Part shown: in pieces, positions 6,874 through 14,095 of the stretch | Layout: each line of letters opens with the position of its first letter | Numbering within the stretch: position 1 is the stretch's first letter | NCBI GenBank assembly: GCA_035526585.1 | Contig: DATLCC010000049.1 | Span: 1-27,859 of the forward strand | DNA length: 27,859 bases | DNA from: JAJPHT01 sp035526585 | Lineage (GTDB): Archaea > Thermoplasmatota > SW-10-69-26 > JACQPN01 > JAJPHT01 | Direction: 5' to 3' | Position numbers and translations under genes: made by a program | Notes under the pieces: model-generated | Seen by the model: the letters and a program-made list of their open reading frames with translations, nothing else | Databases searched by the model: none | Told to the model about the DNA's origin: nothing

Positions 6874-7403
6874 GGCAACGCCTCGAGGGACCAGTTCGCG
6901 GAACCCACGATGGTCCCTTTCAAGGCTTTTGGACCCCCCTCGGCGATCGCCCACACTCGGGAGGCTGCGTCTTCGACGGAGAGGGTCGAAACGTCGAGTT
7001 CCACGGCAGGGAGCCCCACGTCGAGGACCTCCTGGGCGAGGACGTCCAGAGCTTCCGCCTCGACGTTCTCGCGCACCTTGTCCTCGGCCCAGCCGCGCGC
7101 GCGGAGGCGATCGAGGAGGACGAGGGGATCGCAGCGCAGGAGGACGATCGAGTCCACGTCCATCTCGTGCGCGAAGTGGCCCTCGACGACGACGGGGCCG
7201 CGCTCGCCTTCGAGCTTCGCGTTGAGCGCGTCGGAGAGGTCGTCCATGTCGACGAGGTAGGATCCGCGCTTCTCGTCCATCTCCGAAAGGAGCCCCGCTT
7301 CCTTGGCGAGCTCGTTGAGATGGATGATGCGGCAGGTGCGCCCCAGCGACTCCGCGAGGGTGGTCTTGCCCGTTCCGGGGACACCCGTGAGCGCGAGGCG
7401 CAT
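6864..7403 (-). CDS. AK6/Fap7-type adenylate kinase-like NTPase
   Basis: Small P-loop kinase of the AK6 (Fap7/hCINAP) family, 179 aa. The P-loop GVPGTGKTT is at residues 7-15, a family HF-x-HE segment (VEGHFAHEM) lies at mid-length, and the lid-like stretch GWAEDKVRENVEAEAL follows. In archaea and eukaryotes this family has adenylate kinase/ATPase activity and aids late small-subunit maturation next to uS11. The ATG at 7403 shares one base with the upstream stop, and the 3' end overlaps the phosphatidyltransferase start, so this is the middle gene of a compact operon. The 7403 start is chosen because it sits 6 residues before the P-loop, as is usual. Confidence 0.9.
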   Translation of the reverse strand: MRLALTGVPGTGKTTLAESLGRTCRIIHLNELAKEAGLLSEMDEKRGSYLVDMDDLSDALNAKLEGERGPVVVEGHFAHEMDVDSIVLLRCDPLVLLDRLRARGWAEDKVRENVEAEALDVLAQEVLDVGLPAVELDVSTLSVEDAASRVWAIAEGGPKALKGTIVGSANWSLEALPWF

Positions 7404-8173
7404 CAGGGGGACCCGAATTCGTGGAGGCGCTTGAGCCACGCGCTGCCTTCGGGCTTCGCGACGCCGAAGCTTGGGGCGCCGATGCGGTCGAGGTCTTCGC
7501 GGATCGCGCCGATGCGCTCCTGCGCGTGCCAGAGGCGCGGGTCCGCGACGGCGAGGCCGTCGGTGGGCGCCATGGGGCGCGGCCACGGGAGCCCCCAGTC
7601 GTGCGCCTGGGTGGGACGCGGAGCGGGCAGGCGGCTTTGCCGGCCCGACGGGAGGAGCTGGTGGTGCACGACGTTCCACGGCATCGACTCGAACTCCTCT
7701 TCGGGCAGCTCCACGGGAGCGGGCTCGGGCGTCGCGAGGGCGATGTCCCAGGGGAGCGTGCCTTCTTCGAGGAGCGGCGGCGCGTGGGCGACCTCGGGCT
7801 CCGGCTGGGAGGCGGCCTCGATGAGCTGCGGCTCGGGTGCGGGGAGGAGCAGCTCATCGTGCGGAGGAAGCGCGAGCACCTGCGTCGGCTGGGGGACGAC
7901 GACGCTCGCCGCGTCGACGAGGGTCGCGCCGAAGCGGGCCGCCGTGCGCAGCGCGACGGCGGTGGGCGGTGCGTCGTGGAGAAGGACCAGTTTTCGGCCC
8001 GCGGCGAGCGCCTTCAGGTGCGCGTCGACGACGGCATCCGCGGTCAGCGGGCCCTCCACGGCGACGACGAGCGTGTCGGCCGGGGCGGCGTAGTGCTGGA
8101 GCTTGTCCTGGAGGCCCATGTGCATCCTGGAGAGCCATGCGGGAGCGCGGCTCCTAAAGCTTCCGAAGTGCAT
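7403..8173 (-). CDS. unknown protein, first gene of the AK6 operon
   Basis: Not recognised. Residues about 30-95 read as an alternating beta/alpha domain (TLVVAVEGPL, KLVLLHDAPP, ATLVDAASVVV). This loosely recalls the end of Mrr-like nuclease folds, but no catalytic motif is evident. A long Pro/Glu-rich, probably disordered part follows, then a charged C-terminal helix. I chose the ATG at 8173 because an AT-rich GATATCGATAC lies about 22-26 nt upstream; the in-frame starts at 8218 and 8119 are alternatives. The 3' end touches the kinase start (TGATG), so co-expression with AK6 is likely. It is divergent from the lipoprotein gene. Confidence 0.65.
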   Translation of the reverse strand: MHFGSFRSRAPAWLSRMHMGLQDKLQHYAAPADTLVVAVEGPLTADAVVDAHLKALAAGRKLVLLHDAPPTAVALRTAARFGATLVDAASVVVPQPTQVLALPPHDELLLPAPEPQLIEAASQPEPEVAHAPPLLEEGTLPWDIALATPEPAPVELPEEEFESMPWNVVHHQLLPSGRQSRLPAPRPTQAHDWGLPWPRPMAPTDGLAVADPRLWHAQERIGAIREDLDRIGAPSFGVAKPEGSAWLKRLHEFGSP

Positions 8174-8244
8174 CGCGATCGGACCCTTCCGTATCGATAT
8201 CGCGGCGGGAGCGCTCACGTGCGAGGCTGTGGCATGGGCGCGTC

Positions 8245-9117
8245 ATGCGGCTCCTCATCCTCGCGCTTGCAGGCGCCTGCCTGCTGGCCGGATGCACGTA
8301 CGACGACGGCTTCCCTGAGGAGTCCACCGGGGGGGACGACCCTAGCGATCCCGCCCCCCAGGAGAGCACGGAACCCACACCCGCGTCGGCGACGCCTGTG
8401 GCGCCCACCGATGGGATCGGCACCGTGGACTCGTCCGTGACCGACACTCCGGCGCCGACACCCGCCGTGAGTACGCCGCTCCCGGATCCGACGCCCACGC
8501 CCGAGCCCACGCCCGAGCCCACGCCCGCGCCCACGCCCGCGCCCACGCCCGAGCCCACGCCCGAGCCCACGCCCGAGCCCACGCCCGCCCCGACGCCGCC
8601 GGCCCCCGCGCCCAGGCCCGAGGCGTGGCCGCACGAGGGCAGCTACGTGCGCCTCTCGGGAAGCGCGGGCGAGAGCATCCCGAACACCTTCACGAACCAG
8701 AGCGTCTGGACCGCCGAGTGGGTCTACCGCGACGGCGACTGGCACGGCACGTGCAAAGGCACGTGGGAGCTCGTGACGGAGGACGGCACGCGGGAGACGG
8801 GCACCTATTCGGCGCGCTTCGAGGCGTCGGACCCGCCGCATTGGCCGCTCTTCAACACGCGCAACGTCCCGGACAAGGGCGAGAGCGTGAAGGTCTGGTA
8901 CATGGAGGACTGCAAGATCCTCTCCGCCTCGATGGTGTACTCGGGCATCGAGGGCGGCTTCCACACGGCGGACGACACGCAGGAAGCGGAGCAGAACTAC
9001 AGCGACTTCGACACGCGCTGGGACACGGCCAGCGGCCTCGTCGAGTCGTGGGACTGGTCGCGCTCGCACAGCCACACGAACGGCAAGGTGACCTCGACCG
9101 ACGCGCCGGGAATGTGA
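8245..9117 (+). CDS. lipoprotein with Thr-Pro-rich stalk and unknown C-terminal domain
   Basis: Predicted cell-surface lipoprotein, 290 aa. The signal MRLLILALAGACLLAGC ends in a lipobox (LLAGC), so Cys17 would be lipidated. Residues about 20-125 are low-complexity, with TPEP/TPAP tandem repeats forming an extended stalk. The C-terminal part, about 130-290, is a compact-looking domain rich in Trp, Tyr and Asp with two or three Cys. It has repeated beta-like segments (SYVRLSGSAG, TAEWVYRDGDWHGTC, KVWYMEDCKILSASMVY), and I do not recognise it. Its role is unknown, plausibly ligand binding at the surface. A GC hairpin and family I copy B follow the gene. Confidence 0.85.
   Translation: MRLLILALAGACLLAGCTYDDGFPEESTGGDDPSDPAPQESTEPTPASATPVAPTDGIGTVDSSVTDTPAPTPAVSTPLPDPTPTPEPTPEPTPAPTPAPTPEPTPEPTPEPTPAPTPPAPAPRPEAWPHEGSYVRLSGSAGESIPNTFTNQSVWTAEWVYRDGDWHGTCKGTWELVTEDGTRETGTYSARFEASDPPHWPLFNTRNVPDKGESVKVWYMEDCKILSASMVYSGIEGGFHTADDTQEAEQNYSDFDTRWDTASGLVESWDWSRSHSHTNGKVTSTDAPGM
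8497..8592 (+). repeat. 12-bp tandem repeat encoding Thr-Pro-Glu/Ala-Pro
   Basis: Seven exact or near-exact units of ACGCCCGAGCCC (two with GCG for GAG), plus a degenerate eighth. Gain or loss of units keeps the reading frame, so stalk length could vary between strains. Confidence 0.9.
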
Positions 9118-9154
9118 GGAAACACGATCGTTGGCACCTTGATGCGGAAAGCTC

Positions 9155-9171
9155 GCGCCCGTTTCGGGCGC
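9155..9171 (+). terminator. GC hairpin after the lipoprotein gene
   Basis: GCGCCCG-TTT-CGGGCGC, a 7-bp perfect stem 37 bp after the stop. No long T-run follows, so it may stabilise the mRNA end rather than terminate transcription by itself. Confidence 0.4.
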
Positions 9172-9267
9172 TCGCGTCTTCTGGCGAGGATTCCGACGAC
9201 GGAGTGAACCTACGACACGCGAGCAGAATACTGAGAAGAGGGTGACCGAAGGCAGACGAGCATTTCC

Positions 9268-9326
9268 CGTCACTCCCATCCTTGCCGAAATGGGGGACCC
9301 GAAATTTTTCCGCAGAAAAATTTCGG
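9268..9326 (-). repeat. Family I hairpin-plus-tail element, copy B
   Basis: Perfect 12-bp arms CCGAAATTTTTC / GAAAAATTTCGG (9299-9310 and 9315-9326) with loop TGCG on the minus strand. The tail complement is at 9268-9286 and the spacer (plus strand) is GAAATGGGGGAC. It lies 82 bp downstream of the Lrp-family gene in sense orientation. Spacer type matches copies F and G. Confidence 0.9.
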
Positions 9327-9408
9327 CCCAGGCAAGAATGTGCGGGCCTCATGGACCCGATAGAGATCGTTAGAATAGCGATGAGAAATGGGGCTATCGG
9401 GCCGCCCG

Positions 9409-9852
9409 TCAGGTCTCTTCCTTGACCGTCTTGAAGACCGCGCACGTGACGGTCTTCCCGACGCCGGGCAGCTCGCGCAGCTTCTCGGTGACGAGCTCGC
9501 CGATGCGCTCCACGTTCTCGCCGCGCACTTTCGCGATGATGTCCCAGTCGCCCGAGATCATGTGCACGTCGTACACGCCCTTGAGCTGGGCGAGCGCCGC
9601 GGCGAGCTCACGCTGGTTCGTGCCGCTCGCGTGGTTGTAGGAGATGAAGACGAACGCCGTCGTGGGCTCGCCGATGAGCTCGTAGCTCGGGACGATGGTG
9701 AAGCGGCGGATGACGCCCCCCTGCTCCATCTTGTGGATGCGATCGTGCACCGTCGTTCGCGGGATGCCGGTGCGCTCCGCGATCTCCTTCGTCGTCATCT
9801 TCGCATCGCGGCGGAGCTCCTCGAGGATGAGGCGGTCCTTCTCGTCCAGCAT
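9409..9852 (-). CDS. Lrp/AsnC-family transcriptional regulator
   Basis: DNA-binding regulator of the feast/famine family, 147 aa. The N-terminal winged HTH is at about residues 4-52 (MLDEKDRLILEELRRDAK, then the recognition helix PRTTVHDRIHKME). The C-terminal RAM ligand/oligomerisation domain follows at about 60-145, with the typical ISGDWDIIAKV-like segment. The ATG at 9852 is chosen because it is the family's normal start and lies exactly 28 nt from a TATA-like box; the upstream frame to 9924 would include the promoter. It is divergent from thioredoxin with matching promoter boxes, so it may autoregulate and control that gene. The effector, probably an amino acid, is unknown. Confidence 0.92.
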   Translation of the reverse strand: MLDEKDRLILEELRRDAKMTTKEIAERTGIPRTTVHDRIHKMEQGGVIRRFTIVPSYELIGEPTTAFVFISYNHASGTNQRELAAALAQLKGVYDVHMISGDWDIIAKVRGENVERIGELVTEKLRELPGVGKTVTCAVFKTVKEET

Positions 9853-9879
9853 CTTGCCGAAAGACGCCCGCAAAGCGGG

Positions 9880-9888
9880 ATAAGTCTT
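9880..9888 (-). promoter_or_regulatory. TATA-like box of the Lrp-family gene
   Basis: AAGACTTAT on the minus strand. Its last base is 28 nt before the ATG at 9852, which predicts a leaderless or nearly leaderless mRNA. The identical nonamer occurs at the same distance in front of the divergent thioredoxin gene. Confidence 0.6.
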
Positions 9889-9963
9889 GGCAAACGTCCG
9901 ACGACCGGGGACCCCCGCCGTCACGCGGAGCGGAAACAGGGGTCCCGAACCTCGTCCTCACCG

Positions 9964-9972
9964 AAGACTTAT
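9964..9972 (+). promoter_or_regulatory. TATA-like box of the thioredoxin gene
   Basis: AAGACTTAT, last base 28 nt before the ATG at 10000. No Shine-Dalgarno site is visible between the box and the start, consistent with a leaderless transcript. Confidence 0.6.
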
Positions 9973-9999
9973 GAAGTCGCACCAGGTCAGAGACGACCG

Positions 10000-10335
10000 A
10001 TGGCCGCCCCGACGCAGCCCGTGGACGTCACGGACTCCGACTTCACCCAATTCGTCAAGCAATACCCCAACGTCGTGGTCGACGCGTGGGCTCCCTGGTG
10101 CGGCCCCTGCAAGCGGATCGCCCCCATCATGGAGGAGCTCGCGAAGGAATACGACGGCAAGGTCGCGATCGCGAAGCTCAACACCGACGACAACCAGCGC
10201 ACCGCGATGCAATTCGGCATCATGAGCATCCCCACGCTCCTCGTCTTCAAGGACGGCCAACGCGTCGACCAGATCGTCGGCCTCATGCCCAAGGATGCGC
10301 TTCAGGCGCGGTTCAACAGGGCATTCGGGATCTGA
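10000..10335 (+). CDS. thioredoxin
   Basis: Cytosolic dithiol-disulfide oxidoreductase of 111 aa, a single thioredoxin fold. The active site is WCGPCK at about residues 31-36, preceded by VVDAWAP. The cis-proline loop is at SIPTLLVF, and the usual GxMPKxxL-like C-terminal helix follows. The ATG at 10000 gives a normal short N-terminus and sits at leaderless spacing from a TATA-like box. It is divergent from the Lrp-family regulator gene. Family I copy C begins 36 bp after the stop. Confidence 0.95.
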   Translation: MAAPTQPVDVTDSDFTQFVKQYPNVVVDAWAPWCGPCKRIAPIMEELAKEYDGKVAIAKLNTDDNQRTAMQFGIMSIPTLLVFKDGQRVDQIVGLMPKDALQARFNRAFGI

Positions 10336-10371
10336 GGCGTCGGACCCCTGTTCGATCCGAACGATCGGCGA

Positions 10372-10425
10372 GCGAATTTTCCTGCGGAAAAATTCGCACG
10401 ACGGCTGGCAAGGATGGGGGTGACG
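10372..10425 (+). repeat. Family I hairpin-plus-tail element, copy C
   Basis: Arms GCGAATTTTCC / GAAAAATTCGC around TGCG (10372-10397), with one C-A mismatch next to the loop-closing pair. The spacer ACGACGGCT is identical to copy A, and the tail GGCAAGGATGGGGGTGACG is at 10407-10425, continuing GGGTTGTTT as in copy F. Sense orientation, 36 bp after the thioredoxin stop. Confidence 0.9.
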
Positions 10426-10610
10426 GGGTTGTTTGCGTCGACTTTGAAGGATCGGACGCGCGTCTCGTGGCCCGAGTCGGAGAACTTTTGGATCCTCCGT
10501 GTGCTCGGTAGATGTCCCTGGGTCACATGACGACCCGGTCATGAGCTGGTCTAGCTCGCTGCGCCGAAGATGCGAGCGATAGCAGGATCCGAGGCGGGCC
10601 TATGACCTAC

Positions 10611-10676
10611 CCATGTGGTATCCACGTGGTACCCGCGTGGGTGCCACGCGGTACGACGCCTGGACCGCCCACATGG
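10611..10676. repeat. Family II 11-bp phased array, locus 1
   Basis: Four consecutive 11-mers (CCATGTGGTAT, CCACGTGGTAC, CCGCGTGGGTG, CCACGCGGTAC at 10611-10654), followed by weaker units (TACGACGCCTGG, then CCCACATGG). Order and sequence of the later units parallel loci 2 and 3. Confidence 0.75.
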
Positions 10677-10689
10677 CGCCCGGCTCCCC

Positions 10690-10746
10690 CGTCACTCCCA
10701 TCCGTGCCGCCGTCGGGCGCGGAATTTTCCGCAGAAAATTCCGCGC
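10690..10746 (-). repeat. Family I hairpin-plus-tail element, copy D
   Basis: Perfect 13-bp arms GCGCGGAATTTTC / GAAAATTCCGCGC (10717-10729 and 10734-10746). The loop is TGCG on the minus strand and the tail complement is at 10690-10708, with one base differing (CCGTGCC). Spacer GCCGTCGG is of the A/C type. It is sense to the hydrolase gene but 259 bp past its stop, and faces copy C. Confidence 0.88.
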
Positions 10747-10942
10747 GGGCGAGACGATGTGGCGACATGGGCATGTGAGGCACCCAAACGGCGCGCGCGC
10801 GTGTTGTCCCTGGAACCTTCCGCCCGCAGCTGAAGCTCCAGCGCGGTGAATGAGCCATCACGAGCTGCGCGCCGCGCGATCCCGCCTCCGCGAATGGGGC
10901 GAGGGATAGGGACCGCGCGATGCCCCGCGCTGCTCGTCGAGA

Positions 10943-10986
10943 CCGGTCCGCCCGCGCGCTTGTGGGAACCCGCGCGGGCGGGCCGG
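10943..10986 (-). terminator. long GC hairpin after the secreted hydrolase
   Basis: Arms CCGGTCCGCCCGCGCG and CGCGCGGGCGGGCCGG pair over 16 bp (one G-U-type mismatch) with a 12-nt loop, 19 bp past the stop at 11006. No T-run follows on the minus strand, so it may protect the mRNA end; the plus side has CCTTTTCCTCT. Confidence 0.5.
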
Positions 10987-11005
10987 ACTCTGTGATCCTT
11001 TTCCT

Positions 11006-12916
11006 CTACTCGAGGGTCGTCTCCACCGCCAGGGGGGTTCCTGCGGGATGGAACGGCTGCCCTTCCACGTCATCCGGCCCATTGGGCACGAGGCTCGTGG
11101 GCGCAAGCCACGCGTCGAGCTCCATGGGCACGTCGCCGGCGAAGCCGATGCCGCCGCTGCCGCTCCCTGCGTTCCCTGCCTTGTCGACCCAGATGTACGT
11201 GTTGAAGTCCGGCAGGGACGTTCCCTGGTAGTTCGTGCGGCCTTCGATGATGCTCGACAGGGGCGTGTCGAGGTAGTACATGTTGCCGCCGTCGCGCGCG
11301 CTCCAGCCGCCATCGTCCTCCCAATACGTGATATCGAAGCGCAGCTGCGCGTCCTTGTGCATGCGGCCGCTCCAGATGACCTCGCTTTCCACCGCGCCGT
11401 TGTTCTTTGTGTCGGTGCCGATGTTCACCCACGCGGGGTCCTCGCGCGAGTAGTGCGTGTCGGTGCCCGGATCGCCGCGGTAGATGACGCTCGTGAAGCC
11501 GGCGCGCCCCGCGTTCAGCGTGTACTGCGTCTCGCCGTTGCCGCAGCAGTCGTGGTCGTCCTCGACGTACGTCTTGTCGTAGCCCAGCGTCACGTAGCGC
11601 GTGAGCGAGACGTCCGCCGTGACGCCGTTCAACGACACGCGCACCTCGTTCGTGCCGCCCTTGCTGTCGGTGGCCGTCGCCTTGTAGTAGTCCTGGCCGT
11701 CGACGTCTTCGGAGAGCAGGAGGTTCGTGAAGTAGTGCGTGCTGACGCTCTCGTAGCCGCCGCCCCAGCTCGTGTCGTCCTCGCGCACGACGACCTTCAC
11801 GTCGACGACGGGGAACTTGCCGCCGAGCTTGAGCGCGCTCGACGAGGGACCCGTGTTGCCCCAGTTCGCCGTGCCGGGCCCGTTCATGCCGTAATGGACG
11901 CTTCCGACGAGCGTGTAGCCCGCCGAGCCGAGCGTCGAGTCGGGGTCGACGTACGTGTCGACCACGTAGTCGTCGGTCGTGCCGCTGTCATGGTCCTGCG
12001 CGACGCTCAACTTCTCGAGGCGGACGACGAGGTCGCCTGCGAGGTTCGCTTGGCCGACGCCGGCCTGATAGCTCGTCTGCCCGAGCATCGTGATCACAAG
12101 GTCCACCGCCTGGTCCGTCGTCACGAGCTCGCCATGGTGTCCGGCGACGTAGTCCATCGTGCAGCCGGTGACGAAGGGCGACTCGGCCGGCACGACGCCG
12201 TCGAAGCCGTGCGCGACGCTGTCGCCGTCATAGTTGAACTGGAGCCATTGCAGATACTGCGGGTTGCCGCCGACGCAGCGATACGTTTCGCCCGCCTTCT
12301 CGGCGTAGCCCATGAGGGAGAGGAACTTGCTCGGGCCGAACATGTCGCCGCCCGTCGGGTTCCAGTTTCCGAAACCGCCGATCGTCGCGGGGACCCAGCC
12401 TTCCCACGTGCCGTGGTTGGGCGTCCCCAGCATGACGAGGTCGTCGACGCGCGACGCCCAGTCGGTGCGCACGTCGGCGACGCCGTCGCCGAACCACCCG
12501 CTCGCGTCGCTCCACGAGTCGACGTCGGCGCCCGGCTTCTCGATGAGGAAGCGCGCGACGAGTCCACCCATGGAGTGGGCGACGATGTCGACCTTCTGCG
12601 TCGAAGGGTAGCCGGCGGCCGCGAGCGCGGCTTGGATCTTCTCCTCGACGATCATACCCGCGACGTAGGGGATGTGCTGCCCGGCCGCCGTGGGCGCGTA
12701 GCCCATCGCCTGGATGCCCGGCGTCGCGCTATCAAAGTCGAGCACGGTGAATCCCTGCGCGACGAGCTTCGGGATCATCTCGCGGAACGTGTCCGCGTTC
12801 CCGTGCCATCCGGGGATGAGCACGATCGGGTAGTTGCCATCGCCCGCGTCCGCGGGCGCGGGAAGGAAGACGACCGAAGTGACGACGAGCGCGATGACGA
12901 TGAGGCGGCCTCGCAA
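11006..12916 (-). CDS. secreted alpha/beta hydrolase (lipase-like) with long C-terminal region
   Basis: Exported serine hydrolase, 636 aa. The TTG at 12916 gives a clean signal peptide (MRGRLIVIALVVTSVVFLPAPADA). The hydrolase core follows: strand and oxyanion loop IVLIPGWHGNADTF (31-44), then the nucleophile elbow AHSMGG with Ser115, resembling triacylglycerol lipases and PGAP1-like proteins. A catalytic His is probably in the GHHGEL segment near residue 290. Residues after about 310 form a beta-rich extension with many Asp, Gly and Tyr residues and a CC pair; I do not recognise it. The frame is open upstream to 13039, but that part translates family II repeat DNA and has no signal peptide at its start. 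The substrate is unknown, perhaps esters. Confidence 0.85.
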   Translation of the reverse strand: MRGRLIVIALVVTSVVFLPAPADAGDGNYPIVLIPGWHGNADTFREMIPKLVAQGFTVLDFDSATPGIQAMGYAPTAAGQHIPYVAGMIVEEKIQAALAAAGYPSTQKVDIVAHSMGGLVARFLIEKPGADVDSWSDASGWFGDGVADVRTDWASRVDDLVMLGTPNHGTWEGWVPATIGGFGNWNPTGGDMFGPSKFLSLMGYAEKAGETYRCVGGNPQYLQWLQFNYDGDSVAHGFDGVVPAESPFVTGCTMDYVAGHHGELVTTDQAVDLVITMLGQTSYQAGVGQANLAGDLVVRLEKLSVAQDHDSGTTDDYVVDTYVDPDSTLGSAGYTLVGSVHYGMNGPGTANWGNTGPSSSALKLGGKFPVVDVKVVVREDDTSWGGGYESVSTHYFTNLLLSEDVDGQDYYKATATDSKGGTNEVRVSLNGVTADVSLTRYVTLGYDKTYVEDDHDCCGNGETQYTLNAGRAGFTSVIYRGDPGTDTHYSREDPAWVNIGTDTKNNGAVESEVIWSGRMHKDAQLRFDITYWEDDGGWSARDGGNMYYLDTPLSSIIEGRTNYQGTSLPDFNTYIWVDKAGNAGSGSGGIGFAGDVPMELDAWLAPTSLVPNGPDDVEGQPFHPAGTPLAVETTLE

Positions 12917-12968
12917 GGGGACTCCCGGGCGGCGTACGTCCTGTGCAGGGTTTAGCCGTCGCGGGTCG

Positions 12969-13045
12969 CCGTGGGACAGGTCCCACGCGGGACGACGCGT
13001 GGCGCCCACGTGGGTTCCACGTGGCACGACCTGGCTCACACCTGG
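12969..13045. repeat. Family II 11-bp phased array, locus 2
   Basis: Units GTCCCACGCGG, GACGACGCGTGG, CGCCCACGTGG, GTTCCACGTGG, CACGACCTGG and CTCACACCTGG run from 12980 to 13045, with a degenerate unit before them. The array fills the gap between the CPBP gene and the hydrolase start, so it may overlap the hydrolase promoter or leader. The unit GACGACGCGTGG recurs exactly at locus 3. Confidence 0.75.
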
Positions 13046-13046
13046 C

Positions 13047-13997
13047 TCAGCCCGCCGCCCGCCGGCGCAAGCTCGCGAGGAGCAATTGGACGGCGTCGAG
13101 CCGGGTGTACGCGGCGGCGGCGACGTTCAAGACGGCGAGCGCGGCGAGCAGGATCCACGCCTGCGGCACTGTGCCGGCGACGTCGAGCGCGAAGAAGACG
13201 ATGTTGACCTGCGCATGGAGCAGGATCGCGGGCACGATGCCAAGCACGCGCGCGACCCATGCCATGCCGAGCCCAAAGGCGAAGGGTGCGACGACGTGCG
13301 TCCATGTGCCATACCCTGCATGGATCAAGCCGAAGAAGATCGCCTGCGCAAGTGCGGCTGCCCAGAAGGGCATCACGCGCCCGAGCCGCGTGAGGAGGAC
13401 CCCGCGGAAGAGGATCTCCTCCGTCAGGCCCGCCATGCCCGACACGAGGACGATGAGGGGGATCGTGATGTTGCGCCAATATTGGCTCTCGTCACCGCCG
13501 GCGAGCGTGGGCGATACCTGGCGCGCGAGGAAGAGGGCGCCAAGGTACGCGATCGCGATGAGCGCAAAGAGCGTGAACCCCCGCGCGGCGTCCCGCGTCC
13601 ACGATCGCTTCGGCGCAAGGCCGTTCGCAGCGAGCGCGCCGGCGATATCTGCGCGAGGCGCGCGTCGGCTCGCGATGCCGGGGACGGCGTTGTGGGCGAG
13701 AAGGAGCCCTGCGAGCGGGAATGCCAGGTCGAAGAGCGCGTCGCGGCCCACGCTGCGCCACATCGCCTCGCGACTCACAGGCTCCAGGACGGTGAAGACG
13801 AAGAGCGCGCCGACGCTGAGGTAGATGTTGAGCATCATGCGGACGAACGGCGTCGCGACGAGCGCGACCCCGACGCACTGCACCCAGGTGAGGGAGGGCT
13901 TGTCGCGCCGGTGTTGCACGAAGAGTGGCGCAAAGCCCAACGCCCAGGAGAGCGCGACGACGAGCACGTCGTACTCGTCGCGCGTGAGCGTGGGCAC
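13047..13997 (-). CDS. CPBP-family intramembrane metalloprotease
   Basis: CAAX-protease/bacteriocin-processing (Rce1-like) family membrane protein, 316 aa with about eight hydrophobic segments. The three family motifs are present in order: EEILFR (193-198), FFGLIHAG (221-228) and HAQVN (261-265), supplying the Glu and His ligands. Archaeal members cleave or bind unknown membrane substrates. The GTG at 13997 is used as start; a TATA-like TTGATACA lies about 24 nt upstream. The stop is one base from family II array 2, and the hydrolase gene follows on the same strand, so shared transcription is possible. Confidence 0.88.
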   Translation of the reverse strand: MPTLTRDEYDVLVVALSWALGFAPLFVQHRRDKPSLTWVQCVGVALVATPFVRMMLNIYLSVGALFVFTVLEPVSREAMWRSVGRDALFDLAFPLAGLLLAHNAVPGIASRRAPRADIAGALAANGLAPKRSWTRDAARGFTLFALIAIAYLGALFLARQVSPTLAGGDESQYWRNITIPLIVLVSGMAGLTEEILFRGVLLTRLGRVMPFWAAALAQAIFFGLIHAGYGTWTHVVAPFAFGLGMAWVARVLGIVPAILLHAQVNIVFFALDVAGTVPQAWILLAALAVLNVAAAAYTRLDAVQLLLASLRRRAAG

Positions 13998-14095
13998 ATC
14001 GGAGGACTATGCTCCCTGTATCAAGAGGCTTTGGACGGTTCGGGCATCGGGAACGTTCTGCGGGGCGCCTGCCGCCCGCGGAACTAACGCAGCTG

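Larger units (their letters stand above)
10336..11005. other. 670-bp gene-free region between convergent genes
   Basis: Lies between thioredoxin and the secreted hydrolase. It holds family I copies C and D facing each other, family II array 1 between them, and a strong GC hairpin next to the hydrolase stop. The short open frames on both strands contain the translated repeats and show no natural protein features, so I call no gene. Confidence 0.7.

Noticed and set aside
10340..10371. GTTCGATCC resembling a tRNA T-loop
   Set aside because: No acceptor stem, D-arm or anticodon arm can be built around it.
10367..10752. GGCGA direct repeat outside copies C and D as a target-site duplication
   Set aside because: Only 5 bp of common GC-rich sequence, and the other two pairs lack an equivalent; kept only as a weak hint.
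11048..12955. 635-aa open frame on the plus strand
   Set aside because: Antisense to the secreted hydrolase, which has a signal peptide, catalytic motif and normal composition; the antisense product is Arg/Val/Asp-rich without motifs.
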